Below, piece by piece: positions 1-12,200 of a DNA stretch of 13,042 bases (its first letter is position 1; every line of letters begins with the position of its first letter). The notes beneath the pieces are model-generated. The model was not told the origin of the DNA, did not search any database, and saw only the letters and a program-made list of their open reading frames with translations. The DNA is from Pseudomonadota bacterium (GTDB lineage Bacteria > Pseudomonadota > Gammaproteobacteria > Steroidobacterales > Steroidobacteraceae), in contig JAKCEJ010000041.1 in NCBI GenBank assembly GCA_021838065.1, positions 1-13,042 of the forward strand, read 5' to 3'. A program made the position numbers and the translations under genes.

Positions 1-713
1 CCGAATTCCGTCAGGTCGCGGAAGCGTCGCTGCACGAAGGTCGCGCCGGCGAGCTTCTCGGTCACGAGGCCCCACTCGGCGAGCGTCGCGGCGATGGCCT
101 CGTAGGGAAACATGCGCAGCACGAACGACACGACCCACGGCGGCCGCTCGGTCGCGTTCAGGATGGTCGCGAAAGTCCGCTCGGTGACATAACCCACGCA
201 TCCCGTCGAGAGCACGACGTCGGCGCGGCTCAGCGACGGGCGGTCCTCGGGCCGCGGCTCGCCGTTTTCAAGATTGGCGATCACGCCGCCCTCGAGCAGC
301 CCGACCGAAACCGCATAGCGCACGGCCGGCGCCGAGACGTCGAGCCCGATGAAGCGCGCAGTGCCGGTCTGCGGCCAGCTTCCGTAGTAGCTGCGGTCGA
401 GCCGTGCGAGCTCCTCGGGTTCGACCGCCGCCATGTCAGGATTGGCGTAACGCAGGCGCAGGCGGCGGAAGCTGAGCGGGAAGCGGTGCACGGCGGCGTT
501 GATGCCGTACGAGCAGCCGACATCGAGCACGGCCGGCGGCCTGCCGAGGCGCTTCTCGCGCGCGCGCAGGAGCTGGCGGATGACGGGCTCGGCGACATCC
601 GGGATCATGTAATCGAGCGCGCCGAGCACCGAGAAATAACCGCGCGGATCCGGCTGGTCGTAAATGTTGTCGAAGTTCGCCTTCGACGCGTTGAGCGTGG
701 CGTACTGTTGCAT
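1..713 (-). CDS. Class I SAM-dependent methyltransferase, 3' end cut by window
   Basis: Reading the minus strand from ATG at 713 gives 237 codons with no stop before the window edge, so the C-terminus is missing. The start is supported by AAGGAGA at 719-725, about six bases upstream. A class I SAM-binding motif I is clear at residues 62-74 (VLDVGCSYGINAA). A likely beta-2 acidic residue is D125 in GLDVSAPAV, and the beta-4 region is DVVLSTGCVGYV (165-176). The spacing between motif I and D125 is about 55-60 residues, far longer than the usual 20 or so, so residues 78-118 form an insert rich in Arg, Tyr and acidic residues. The substrate cannot be told from sequence; a small molecule is likelier than DNA or rRNA because no target-recognition domain is visible. 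It lies downstream of a MarR regulator on the same strand and has its own AT-rich promoter, so control by that MarR protein is plausible. The methyltransferase fold is fairly secure; substrate unknown. Confidence 0.85.
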   Translation of the reverse strand, partial: MQQYATLNASKANFDNIYDQPDPRGYFSVLGALDYMIPDVAEPVIRQLLRAREKRLGRPPAVLDVGCSYGINAAVHRFPLSFRRLRLRYANPDMAAVEPEELARLDRSYYGSWPQTGTARFIGLDVSAPAVRYAVSVGLLEGGVIANLENGEPRPEDRPSLSRADVVLSTGCVGYVTERTFATILNATERPPWVVSFVLRMFPYEAIAATLAEWGLVTEKLAGATFVQRRFRDLTEF

Positions 714-730
714 GCGTGTCTCCTTGAGAG

Positions 731-756
731 CGACCGTGCGGCGCCGTCGCCGGTCG
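731..756 (-). other. Possible RNA stem-loop just before the methyltransferase RBS
   Basis: CGACCG (731-736) and CGGTCG (751-756) are perfect complements around a 14-nt GC-rich loop that contains GGCGCC. In the minus-strand transcript this stem ends a few bases upstream of the Shine-Dalgarno. A second stem, GCGGCC/GGCCGC at 773-778 and 788-793, lies further upstream in the same leader. There is no U-run, so neither looks like a terminator, and I recognise no known riboswitch. In DNA this GC-rich, short stems arise by chance. Confidence 0.2.
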
Positions 757-803
757 TTTATCTGGTTGCGCAGCGGCCGTTCCTCCTGGCCGCCCGAGAC
801 CGT

Positions 804-832
804 ATGATAATATATTTGTCAGAATATATAAG
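804..832 (-). promoter_or_regulatory. Candidate sigma70-type promoter of the methyltransferase gene
   Basis: On the minus strand, TATCAT (804-809; 5 of 6 to TATAAT) lies 17 nt downstream of CTTATA (827-832; only 3 of 6 to TTGACA). TATTAT at 807-812 is an alternative -10. The stretch is inside a sharply AT-rich island of about 35 bp in otherwise GC-rich DNA, which is what a promoter in such a genome looks like. Transcription would start near 797 and give a leader of about 85 nt. The weak -35 suggests an activated or tightly controlled promoter. Confidence 0.5.
810..829. promoter_or_regulatory. Operator-like 20-bp inverted repeat (7-6-7)
   Basis: ATATATT (810-816), a six-base spacer TGTCAG and AATATAT (823-829) make a perfect inverted repeat with seven-base arms. 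It fills almost exactly the spacer between the candidate -10 and -35 of the methyltransferase promoter. Size and AT-richness fit a dimeric winged-helix regulator such as MarR-family proteins, and a marR gene lies immediately upstream. The pairing of this site with that protein is inference. Confidence 0.5.
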
Positions 833-875
833 GATATAGAGCCGCGACCCCGAGCGCAACCGGAGTGTGGCGGAG

Positions 876-1397
876 CTATTCGCCGAGGAGAAGCTCGCCT
901 GCGGCCGCAGGCGCCGCCTGGCGCATCGTGCCGAGCAGAACCGCGAGGCTGTGGGCGAGCGTGTTTAGATCGCGCGCGCCGATCCGGCGCAGCGCATCGA
1001 GCAGCAGGCCGCTGCACGGCTGCGGCGAGCGCGCCAGCAGCCGCGCGCCTTCGGGCGTGACGTGCAGATGCACCACACGCTGATCGCGCTGGTCGCGCGA
1101 GCGGCGGATCAGCCGCCGCTCGGCCAACGCGTTGATGAGGTTGCTCGCGGTCGTCTGGTGCAGCGCGAGGCGGCGGGCAAGCGCATTGACGGTGATGCCG
1201 GCGGCGTGTGCGACCTCATCGAGCGCCCACAGCTGCGAGCCGGAGATGCCGGTGGCGCGCCGGATGCGGGCGTCATGCCGCCGGGCCGAGCCGACCACCG
1301 TGCGCAGATCCTGCAGCGTGTGCAATTCGATCGCGGCGCGAGGGGCGCCGGCTCCGGCCGCGCGCGGTGCGGCGTTCTGGCGGGGGCGGACTGGCAA
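876..1397 (-). CDS. MarR-family transcriptional regulator
   Basis: This 173-residue protein fits the MarR family in length and pattern. The helix-turn-helix runs over residues 69-99 (VNALARRLALHQTTASNLIN and on), followed by a wing with the typical DQRDQR turn at 102-107 and a beta strand ending in VTPEG. Helices before (28-65) and after (118-165) would form the dimer interface. MarR proteins are dimeric DNA-binding repressors, often released by small ligands; the ligand here is unknown. The start at 1397 is TTG with no good Shine-Dalgarno. The first 25 residues are Ala/Arg/Pro-rich and unconserved-looking, so a second in-frame TTG at residue 25 is a real alternative. It precedes the methyltransferase gene on the same strand and is divergent from the channel gene. 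I found no clear terminator after its TAG stop. Confidence 0.88.
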   Translation of the reverse strand: MPVRPRQNAAPRAAGAGAPRAAIELHTLQDLRTVVGSARRHDARIRRATGISGSQLWALDEVAHAAGITVNALARRLALHQTTASNLINALAERRLIRRSRDQRDQRVVHLHVTPEGARLLARSPQPCSGLLLDALRRIGARDLNTLAHSLAVLLGTMRQAAPAAAGELLLGE

Positions 1398-1398
1398 T

Positions 1399-1414
1399 GA
1401 AGTGACTCAACTTC
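1399..1414. promoter_or_regulatory. Possible autoregulatory operator next to marR start
   Basis: GAAGT (1399-1403) and ACTTC (1410-1414) are complementary arms around GACTCA, directly before the TTG start of marR. The centre also holds TGACTCA, a small palindrome of its own. The six-base spacer is the same as in the 810-829 repeat, but the arms differ in sequence. MarR regulators commonly repress themselves, so position is the main argument; the five-base arms are weak evidence. Confidence 0.25.
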
Positions 1415-1418
1415 GCAC

Positions 1419-1433
1419 GGCGCGACTCGCGCC
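1419..1433. repeat. 15-bp GC palindrome in the marR/channel divergent region
   Basis: GGCGCGA (1419-1425), one central base and TCGCGCC (1427-1433) form a perfect palindrome midway in the 119-nt divergent intergenic region. It could be a regulator site serving either gene. GC-rich palindromes of this size are expected by chance in this base composition, so the call rests on location only. Confidence 0.25.
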
Positions 1434-1504
1434 CGATGCGCGCAAGGGTAGCCGGACGGCGCGCGCCGCACAACGCACCGCGGGCAGGCGTTTGCGGATT
1501 GCGC

Positions 1505-1510
1505 TAATCT
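1505..1510 (+). promoter_or_regulatory. Possible -10 element directly before the channel gene
   Basis: TAATCT matches the TANNNT -10 pattern and ends six bases before the GTG start at 1517. If used, transcription would begin at or beside the start codon and the mRNA would be leaderless, which would agree with the absence of a Shine-Dalgarno. No convincing -35 is present (GGGCAG at 1482-1487). Weak evidence. Confidence 0.25.
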
Positions 1511-1516
1511 TGCACC

Positions 1517-2614
1517 GTGAAACATCTGCATCTGCTCATTCTGCTGCCCATTCTGCGCAGCGCGCCGCTCAATCTGCTGCAGGGCGCGGGCGCGGCGCTC
1601 GTGCTGCTCGGGGCGGCGCTGCTCGCGCGGCGCATCGCGAGCCACTACTACCGGCGCGCCCGGGAGGCGGGCCGCACCGACCTGATGGAGCTGCCGCTCG
1701 ATCTGGCGGGCCGCACCAAGACGGTGTTTCTCGCGGCCGTGGCGGTGTTTGTCGGCCTGCAGTTCCTGCATCTGCCGCCGCGCGGACGCGAGCTCATCGA
1801 CTCGGCGCTCACCGTGGTGTCGTTCTGGCAGATCGGGGTATGGGCGAGCGTGGCGGTGAGCTGGTGGCTCGAGCGCAACCGCCAGATGCGTCACGCCGAC
1901 GATCGCATCGCGGCGAGCTCGCTCGCGGTCATCGGCTTCATCGCCAAGGCGCTCGTGTGGGTGCTGGTCGTGCTGATGGCGCTCGAGAACCTGGGCGTGA
2001 ACATCACGACGCTGGTGGCCGGCCTCGGGGTCGGCGGCGTCGCCGTGGCGCTGGCGCTGCAGAGCATCCTCGGGGACCTTTTCGCCTCGCTCTCGATCAC
2101 ATTCGATCAGCCGTTCTTCGTCGGCGACTTCGTCGCGGTGGATGCCTTCTCCGGGACCGTCGAGCACATCGGCATCAAGAGCACGCGCCTGCACAGCATC
2201 TCCGGCGAGCAGATCATTCTGGCGAACGCCGATCTGCTGAAGAGCCGCCTGCGCAACTACGGGCGCATGACCGAGCGGCGGGTGCTGTTCACCATCGGGG
2301 TGACCTACGAGACGCCGGTGCAACAGATCGAGCAGATCCCCGGCATCGTGCGGGGCATCATCGAGGCGATCCCCGGCACCCGCTTCGACCGCAGCCACTT
2401 CAGTGCGCACGGCGCCGTCTCGCTGGATTTCGAGACGGTGTACTACGTACTCACCGCGGAGTATGCCCGCCACATGGACATCCAGCAGGAGATCCACCTG
2501 AAGCTGCACCGTGAGTTCGACCGGCGGGGGATCGAGTTCGCCTACCCGACGCAGCGGCTGATCCTGGAGCGGGCCGCTGCGGCGCGGCCCGAGCCGTCCC
2601 CGACGGGCCCCTAG
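1517..2614 (+). CDS. MscS-family mechanosensitive ion channel
   Basis: The 365-residue protein has an N-terminal membrane part and a soluble C-terminal part, as in MscS channels, which open under membrane tension to release solutes during osmotic downshock. Hydrophobic segments are near residues 20-37, 69-86, 98-118 and 135-157. The pore-lining segment at about 163-192 shows the Gly/Ala packing pattern (GLGVGGVAVALALQSILGD). The beta domain starts at about 196 with FDQPFFVGDFV, then GTVEHIGIKSTRL and the ANADLLKSRLRNY stretch, followed by the alpha/beta C-terminal domain to about 350. It has more membrane segments than E. coli MscS (three) and is somewhat longer (E. coli 286 residues), so it belongs with the larger MscS-like proteins. 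The start is GTG with no visible Shine-Dalgarno, and the true start could differ slightly. It is divergent from marR and stands alone. No intrinsic terminator is evident after the TAG. Confidence 0.9.
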   Translation: MKHLHLLILLPILRSAPLNLLQGAGAALVLLGAALLARRIASHYYRRAREAGRTDLMELPLDLAGRTKTVFLAAVAVFVGLQFLHLPPRGRELIDSALTVVSFWQIGVWASVAVSWWLERNRQMRHADDRIAASSLAVIGFIAKALVWVLVVLMALENLGVNITTLVAGLGVGGVAVALALQSILGDLFASLSITFDQPFFVGDFVAVDAFSGTVEHIGIKSTRLHSISGEQIILANADLLKSRLRNYGRMTERRVLFTIGVTYETPVQQIEQIPGIVRGIIEAIPGTRFDRSHFSAHGAVSLDFETVYYVLTAEYARHMDIQQEIHLKLHREFDRRGIEFAYPTQRLILERAAAARPEPSPTGP

Positions 2615-2622
2615 CGCCGCAC

Positions 2623-2638
2623 CAGATAAATTTTTCTG
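2623..2638. promoter_or_regulatory. Lrp-like 16-bp palindrome upstream of the gltB promoter
   Basis: The 16 bases at 2623-2638 run CAGATAAA then TTTTTCTG, a palindrome with one mismatched pair. The halves fit the Lrp half-site TWTDCTR well: 7 of 7 on the right, 6 of 7 on the left. The centre, however, is one base longer than in the classic 15-bp Lrp consensus. It sits 27 bp upstream of the -35, at about -70, a normal place for an activator. Lrp activates gltBD in E. coli, which makes the match worth recording. It is equally possible that this AT-rich spot belongs to another regulator or is chance. Confidence 0.35.
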
Positions 2639-2665
2639 AATCCCCCGAAAACCGCTCCGCCGGCA

Positions 2666-2693
2666 TTGACCCGTCGGCGCAGACGGATATGAT
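2666..2693 (+). promoter_or_regulatory. Sigma70-type promoter of the gltB operon
   Basis: TTGACC (2666-2671; 5 of 6 to consensus) and TATGAT (2688-2693; 5 of 6) are separated by 16 nt. This is the best promoter-like sequence in the window and lies in the gap before gltB on the correct strand. The start point would be near 2700, leaving a leader of about 325 nt before the chosen gltB start. I saw no sigma54 (GG-N10-GC with TGGCAC/TTGC) element in the gap. Confidence 0.65.
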
Positions 2694-2705
2694 CGGGGTC
2701 ATATC
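2686..2705. promoter_or_regulatory. Operator-like inverted repeat over the gltB -10 and start point
   Basis: GATATGA (2686-2692), six spacer bases TCGGGG and TCATATC (2699-2705) form a perfect inverted repeat. It covers the whole -10 hexamer and the predicted start point, so a protein bound there would block RNA polymerase. The 7-6-7 geometry equals that of the repeat at 810-829, but the arm sequences differ. The regulator is not identifiable from the window. Confidence 0.5.
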
Positions 2706-2906
2706 GGCGGCATTAACCGCTTCCGCTGCCCGGCTCCCATCGAGTGAGAGCGACAGGGCGCGGCGCGATCCGCCTCATTCAACTTGAGTCATGCGGGAGC
2801 CACCGGCGAGACGCATCCCCCGGACCCATCGGGGCTGCCGCCGGTGCCACGGAGCGCGCGCCCCCGCAAGCGTTGCCCAGCAGCTCGCCGTGCCGGCGGG
2901 CGGGCG

Positions 2907-2931
2907 GCGCGGCGGGCCCGGCCCGCCGCGC
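2907..2931 (+). other. Strong 11-bp GC hairpin in the gltB leader
   Basis: GCGCGGCGGGC (2907-2917) and GCCCGCCGCGC (2921-2931) pair perfectly around a three-base loop CCG. It lies about 95 nt upstream of the gltB start. No U-run follows, so it is not an intrinsic terminator. In a leader transcript it would be very stable and could affect transcript decay or pausing. The local sequence is extremely GC-rich, which raises the chance of such a structure arising without function. Confidence 0.35.
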
Positions 2932-3015
2932 GGACCGTCCTGCCGTCGGGGCGGGCGATGGGACACTCCGGCGAGACGCCGTTTCGGGCGGCTTTGGCCG
3001 GATCCACCAACCAAT

Positions 3016-3019
3016 GAGG
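3016..3019 (+). promoter_or_regulatory. gltB: Shine-Dalgarno that picks the gltB start at 3026
   Basis: GAGG lies six bases before the ATG at 3026. The other nearby ATG, at 3014 in the same frame, has no purine-rich site at the right distance. The SD therefore favours 3026; the two choices differ by four residues. Confidence 0.5.
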
Positions 3020-3025
3020 CCGATC

Positions 3026-7681
<4,656 letters not shown>

Positions 7682-7700
7682 CAGCCATACCGAGTACCTG

Positions 7701-9185
7701 ATGGGCAAGCCGACTGGATTCATCGAATATCTGCGTGAACTCCCGGTGGACCGCGCGCCGCTCGAGCGCGTGCGGGACTGGAGCGAGTTCCATCACCACA
7801 TGGACGAGAAGCGACTGCGCAATCAGGCCGCCCGCTGCATGGACTGTGGCGTACCCTTCTGCCACACCGGCAAGCTCGTCTCGGGCATGGCGTCGGGGTG
7901 CCCGCTGCACAACCTGATTCCCGAGTGGAACGACCTCGTCTACCGCGGCCTGTGGCGCGAGGCGCTCGCGCGGCTGCTGAAGACCAACAACTTCCCGGAG
8001 TTCACCGGCCGGGTCTGCCCGGCGCCCTGCGAGGGCTCGTGCGTGCTCGGCATCAACGACCCGCCGGTCGCCATCAAGACCATCGAGGCCACGCTCGCCG
8101 ACAAGGGGTGGGATCAGGGCTGGATCGCGCCGGAGCCTCCGGCGAGCCGCACCGGCAAGCGTGTGGTGGTCATCGGCTCGGGACCGGCGGGACTCTCGGC
8201 GGCCGCTCAGCTCAATACCGCGGGGCACAGCGTCACGGTGCTCGAGCGCGAGAACCGGCCGGGCGGCCTGCTGATGTACGGCATTCCGAACATGAAGCTC
8301 GACAAGAAGGATGTCGTGCTACGGCGCATCGAGCTGATGGAGCGGGAAGGCGTCAAGTTCGTGTGCAACGCCCACGTCGGCGAGAACGTCGAAGCGCAGC
8401 TTCTGCGCAAGGATTTCGACGCCATCGTGCTGTGCACGGGGGCGACGCAGCCCCGCGATCTCGCCGTTGCAAACCGCAAGCTGAAGGGCGTGCACTTCGC
8501 GATGGAGTACCTCACGGCGAGCACCAAGGCGCTGCTCGATGGCGGCCCCGAGCGCAGCCCCGTGCACGCCGCAGGCAGGCATGTCGTGGTCATCGGCGGC
8601 GGCGACACGGGCACCGACTGCGTCGCCACGGCGATGCGCCAGGGCTGCAAGAGCCTGAGGCAGCTCGAGATCCTGCCGCAACCGCCGATGGATCGCGCCT
8701 CCGACAACCCCTGGCCCGAGTGGCCCAAGGTCTATCGGCTCGATTACGGCCAGGAGGAGGCCGCCGCGGTGTTCGGCGCCGATCCGCGCGCCTATGTCAC
8801 GACCGTCAAGCGTGTGAACGGCGATGCCGAGCGGGGCGTGCACTCGCTCACCACGGTACGCATCACCTGGCAGCCTCAGGCCGACGGCCGGCTCGCTTCG
8901 GCGGAGGTGGCCGGGAGCGAGGCGGAAATCCCCACCGACCTGGTGCTGCTCGCGCTCGGGTTCACGGGCCCTGAACAGCCGCTGCTCGCGGAGCTCGGCA
9001 TCGCGACCGACCCGCGTACCAATGTCGAGGCCGCGCACGGCGCATTCGCGACCAACGTACCGGGGATCTTCGCCGCCGGCGACTGTCGGCGCGGGCAGAG
9101 CCTGGTGGTCTGGGCGATGGAGGAGGGCCGCGGAGCGGCGCGCGAGTGCGACCGCTATCTCATGGGCAGCACCGCCTTGCCTTGA
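7701..9185 (+). CDS. gltD: Glutamate synthase (NADPH), small (beta) subunit
   Basis: The 494-residue protein is the flavin subunit that takes electrons from NADPH through FAD and Fe-S centres to GltB. The N-terminal Fe-S region has Cys46, Cys49, Cys54 and Cys67 (CMDCGVPFC then GCPLHN), and Cys106, Cys110 and Cys114 (CPAPCEGSC). The FAD dinucleotide fold begins at VVVIGSGPAG (GxGxxG at 159-164). The NADPH fold is at VVVIGGGDTG (GGGDTG, 299-304). The C-terminal FAD contact is GIFAAGDCRRGQSLVV (455-470). Length is slightly above E. coli GltD (472). The ATG at 7701 follows gltB by 19 nt with only a weak GAG upstream, so translational coupling to gltB is likely. All cofactor motifs look intact. 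The same fold occurs in related subunits of other reductases, but adjacency to gltB settles the assignment. Confidence 0.97.
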   Translation: MGKPTGFIEYLRELPVDRAPLERVRDWSEFHHHMDEKRLRNQAARCMDCGVPFCHTGKLVSGMASGCPLHNLIPEWNDLVYRGLWREALARLLKTNNFPEFTGRVCPAPCEGSCVLGINDPPVAIKTIEATLADKGWDQGWIAPEPPASRTGKRVVVIGSGPAGLSAAAQLNTAGHSVTVLERENRPGGLLMYGIPNMKLDKKDVVLRRIELMEREGVKFVCNAHVGENVEAQLLRKDFDAIVLCTGATQPRDLAVANRKLKGVHFAMEYLTASTKALLDGGPERSPVHAAGRHVVVIGGGDTGTDCVATAMRQGCKSLRQLEILPQPPMDRASDNPWPEWPKVYRLDYGQEEAAAVFGADPRAYVTTVKRVNGDAERGVHSLTTVRITWQPQADGRLASAEVAGSEAEIPTDLVLLALGFTGPEQPLLAELGIATDPRTNVEAAHGAFATNVPGIFAAGDCRRGQSLVVWAMEEGRGAARECDRYLMGSTALP

Positions 9186-9211
9186 GGCCGCCAAGCACCG
9201 CAGGATGGGGC

Positions 9212-12200
9212 ATGAACGCTGAAACGAGCACCGTGCCGTCGGGCGCCGGCGGGGCGCGCGCCGACGAGCCGGCCCGGCTGCGCGAGATCCCCTACAACTA
9301 CACCTCTTTCTCGGATCGCGAGATCGTGGTGCGGCTGCTCGGGGAGCGATACTGGGCGGTCATCGAGGAGCTGCGCGCAGAGCGGCGCACCGGCCGTTCG
9401 GCGCGCATGCTCTACGAGGTGCTCGGCGACATCTGGGTCGTGCGGCGCAATCCGTATCTGCAGGACGATCTGCTCGAGAACACCCGCCGCAGGCGTCTTT
9501 TGGTCCAGGCGCTGCATCACCGGCTGAACGCGATCGACCGCCGGCGCGACAGCGCAGATGGCGAGCGCTATGAGCTCGTCGGGGAGCTGCTCGCGGCCGC
9601 GCGCGGCGCGGTGGGCAGCTTCGAGAGCGATTTCGACGAGTGGATGGCGCTCAGGCGCCGCACGCTGCGCGCGCTGCGCCGCCACACCCGCGCGGACAAC
9701 ATCCGCTTCGACGCTTATGCGCGCGTGTCGCATGTCACGGATGCGACCGACTGGCGCGTCGAGTATCCGTTCGTCGTGCTGATGCCCGACTCCGAGGCCG
9801 AGATTCCCGCGCTGGTGCGCGAGTGCATCGAGCTTGGGCTCACCCTCATTCCGCGCGGCGGCGGCACCGGATACACCGGCGGCGCGGTGCCGCTGACGCC
9901 GCTGGCGGCGGTCATCAACACCGAGAAACTCGAGCGGCTCGGACCCATCGAGACCCGCACACTGCCCGGGCTCGATACGCCGATTGCGACGATTCTCACC
10001 GAGGCCGGCGTGGTGACCCGCCGCGTGGCGAATGCCGCCGCGCAGAGCGGCCTCGTATTCGCCGTCGACCCGACCTCGGCCGACGCGTCCTGCATCGGCG
10101 GCAACATCGCCATGAACGCCGGCGGCAAGAAAGCCGTGCTGTGGGGCACGGCCGTCGACAATCTCGCCTGGTGGCGCATGGTGGACTGCGAGGGCAACTG
10201 GATCGAGGTCAGCCGCCTGGCGCACAATCGCGGCAAGATCCACGACGTCGAGACCGTCGAGTTCGATCTGATCTGGAAGGACGGGCGCCATCGGCCCGAG
10301 GAGGCCCCCGAGCTGCGGCGCGAGCGCCTCGCCATCCCCGGGCGCAGGTTCCGCAAGGTCGGCCTCGGCAAGGACGTCACCGACAAGTTCCTCGGCGGCC
10401 TGCCCGGCGTGCAGAAGGAAGGCTGCGACGGCATCATCACCTGTGCGCGCTGGGTGCTGCACCGCAGCCCGGACTTCACACGCACCGTGTGCCTTGAGTT
10501 CTTCGGACAGCCCCGCGAGGCCGTGCCGGCCATCGTGGAGATCAAGCAATACCTGGACAGCCTGATCCCGCGCGGCGTGCGGCTCGCGGGACTGGAGCAC
10601 CTCGATGAGCGCTACCTGCGCGCGGTCGGCTACACCACCAAGTCCCGGCGCGGCTCGCTGCCGAAGATGGCGCTGTTCGGGGATATCGTCGGCGACGAAG
10701 AGGCCGAAGTCGCCGCGGCCGCCTCGGCGGTCGTGCGCCTCGCCAACGCGCGCAGCGGCGAAGGTTTCATCGCCGTCAGCGAGGACGCCCGGCGCAAATT
10801 CTGGCTGGACCGCGCCCGCACCGCGGCCATCGCCCGGCACACCAACGCCTTCAAGATCAACGAGGACGTGGTGCTGCCGCTCGAGCGCATGGGCGAGTAC
10901 ACGGATGAGATCGAGCGCATCAACATCGAGTTTTCGATCGCCAACAAGCTGAAGCTGGCGCAGGAGCTGCAACGGCTGCTCGCCTCGCCGCTGCCGCTCG
11001 CGCCCGCCGACGATCCGGAGCTGACGAACCTCCCCTACGAGGAGGTGATCGGCGAGCGGATCGAGCAGGCGCGCCAGCTGCTTGAGAGGTCGAGCGCGCG
11101 CTGGCGCTGGCTCGCGGCGAACATGGACGTCGCGCTCGGCGAGGGAGTCGATGAACTCGTGCGCCTCGGCACCGAGGTGCCGCCCGATGAGCTGCGGGCG
11201 CGCGCGGCACAGGCTCCCCGGACACGCATATTCGAGCTGCTGCAGGACCGCACGATCCGTATCTCCTGGAAACGCGAGCTGCGCGCGCCGCTGCGGCAGA
11301 TCTTCGGCGGCAGCGTGTTCGCGCCAATTCTGGCCGCCTGTGAGCAGGTACACAAGCAGGTGCTGCGCGGCCGCCTGTTCGTCGCCCTGCACATGCATGC
11401 CGGCGACGGCAACGTGCACACCAACATTCCGGTGAACTCCGACGATTATGAGATGCTGCACTCGGCCACCGCGGCGGTGGCGCGCATCATGGCCATCGCG
11501 CGCCGGCTCGACGGCGTGATCTCCGGCGAGCACGGCATCGGGATCACCAAGCTGGAGTTTCTGCGCGAAGAGGAGATCCGGGAGTTTCGCGCCTACAAGC
11601 AGCGCATCGATCCGCAGGGACACTTCAATCGCGGCAAGCTGATGCCGGGCGCGGACCTCTCGAACGCGTACACCCCGAGCTTCAACCTGCTCGGGCACGA
11701 GTCGCTGATCATGCAGCAGTCGGCCATCGGCACGATCGCCGATTCGGTCAAGGACTGCCTGCGCTGCGGCAAGTGCAAGCCGGTGTGCGCCACGCACGTG
11801 CCGCGCGCCAACCTGCTCTACAGCCCGCGCGACAAGATCCTCGCCACCTCGCTGCTGATCGAGGCGTTCCTCTACGAGGAGCAGACGCGGCGCGGCGTCA
11901 GCATCCGGCATTGGGACGAGTTCGCCGACGTCGGCGACCATTGCACGGTGTGCCACAAGTGCCTCTCGCCCTGCCCGGTCGACATCGACTTCGGGGATGT
12001 CTCCATGGCCATGCGCGACCTGCTGCGGCGCATGGGCAAGCGGCGCTTCAACCCGGGCACAGCCGCCTCGATGTTCTTCCTCAATGCCACCTCACCAGAG
12101 ACCATCCGCCTGACCCGCAAGGTGATGATCGAGTGGGGCTACAAGGCGCAGCGGGCCGGCAACCGGCTGCTGAAGGGTCTCGCGCGCGCGCAGACCCAGC

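Larger units (their letters stand above)
2700..3025 (+). other. Long untranslated leader of the gltB operon
   Basis: Between the predicted start point and the gltB start codon lie about 325 nt without a convincing gene. The gltB frame stays open back to a GTG at 2744, but the predicted 94 extra residues are low-complexity Arg/Ala/Pro/Gly and that GTG has no Shine-Dalgarno. The stretch has several GC stems, including CCCCG/CGGGG at 2818-2822 and 2830-2834 and the strong hairpin at 2907-2931. I recognise no known riboswitch. It may simply be long, or may carry an RNA-level control. Confidence 0.4.

Noticed and set aside
436..1017. 193-codon minus-strand frame across the methyltransferase/marR gap
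   Set aside because: It overlaps both real genes in a different frame and runs through the AT-rich promoter island; no domain is visible.
1109..2514. Two overlapping frames of about 460 codons, one per strand, across marR and the channel gene
   Set aside because: Both overlap well-supported genes in other frames and translate to Arg/Ala/His-rich sequence without motifs.
2615..2665. Intrinsic terminator after the channel gene, suggested by the T-run at 2631-2635
   Set aside because: The T-run is not preceded by a GC-rich stem; it is part of the AT-rich palindrome at 2623-2638, better read as a regulator site.
2744..3025. In-frame N-terminal extension of gltB from GTG at 2744
   Set aside because: The extra residues are low-complexity, the GTG has no Shine-Dalgarno, and the propeptide from 3026 (41 residues) already fits the family.
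9155..11956. 933-codon minus-strand open frame opposite the fusion oxidoreductase
   Set aside because: Antisense to a gene with all cofactor motifs; compositionally biased product and no domain.
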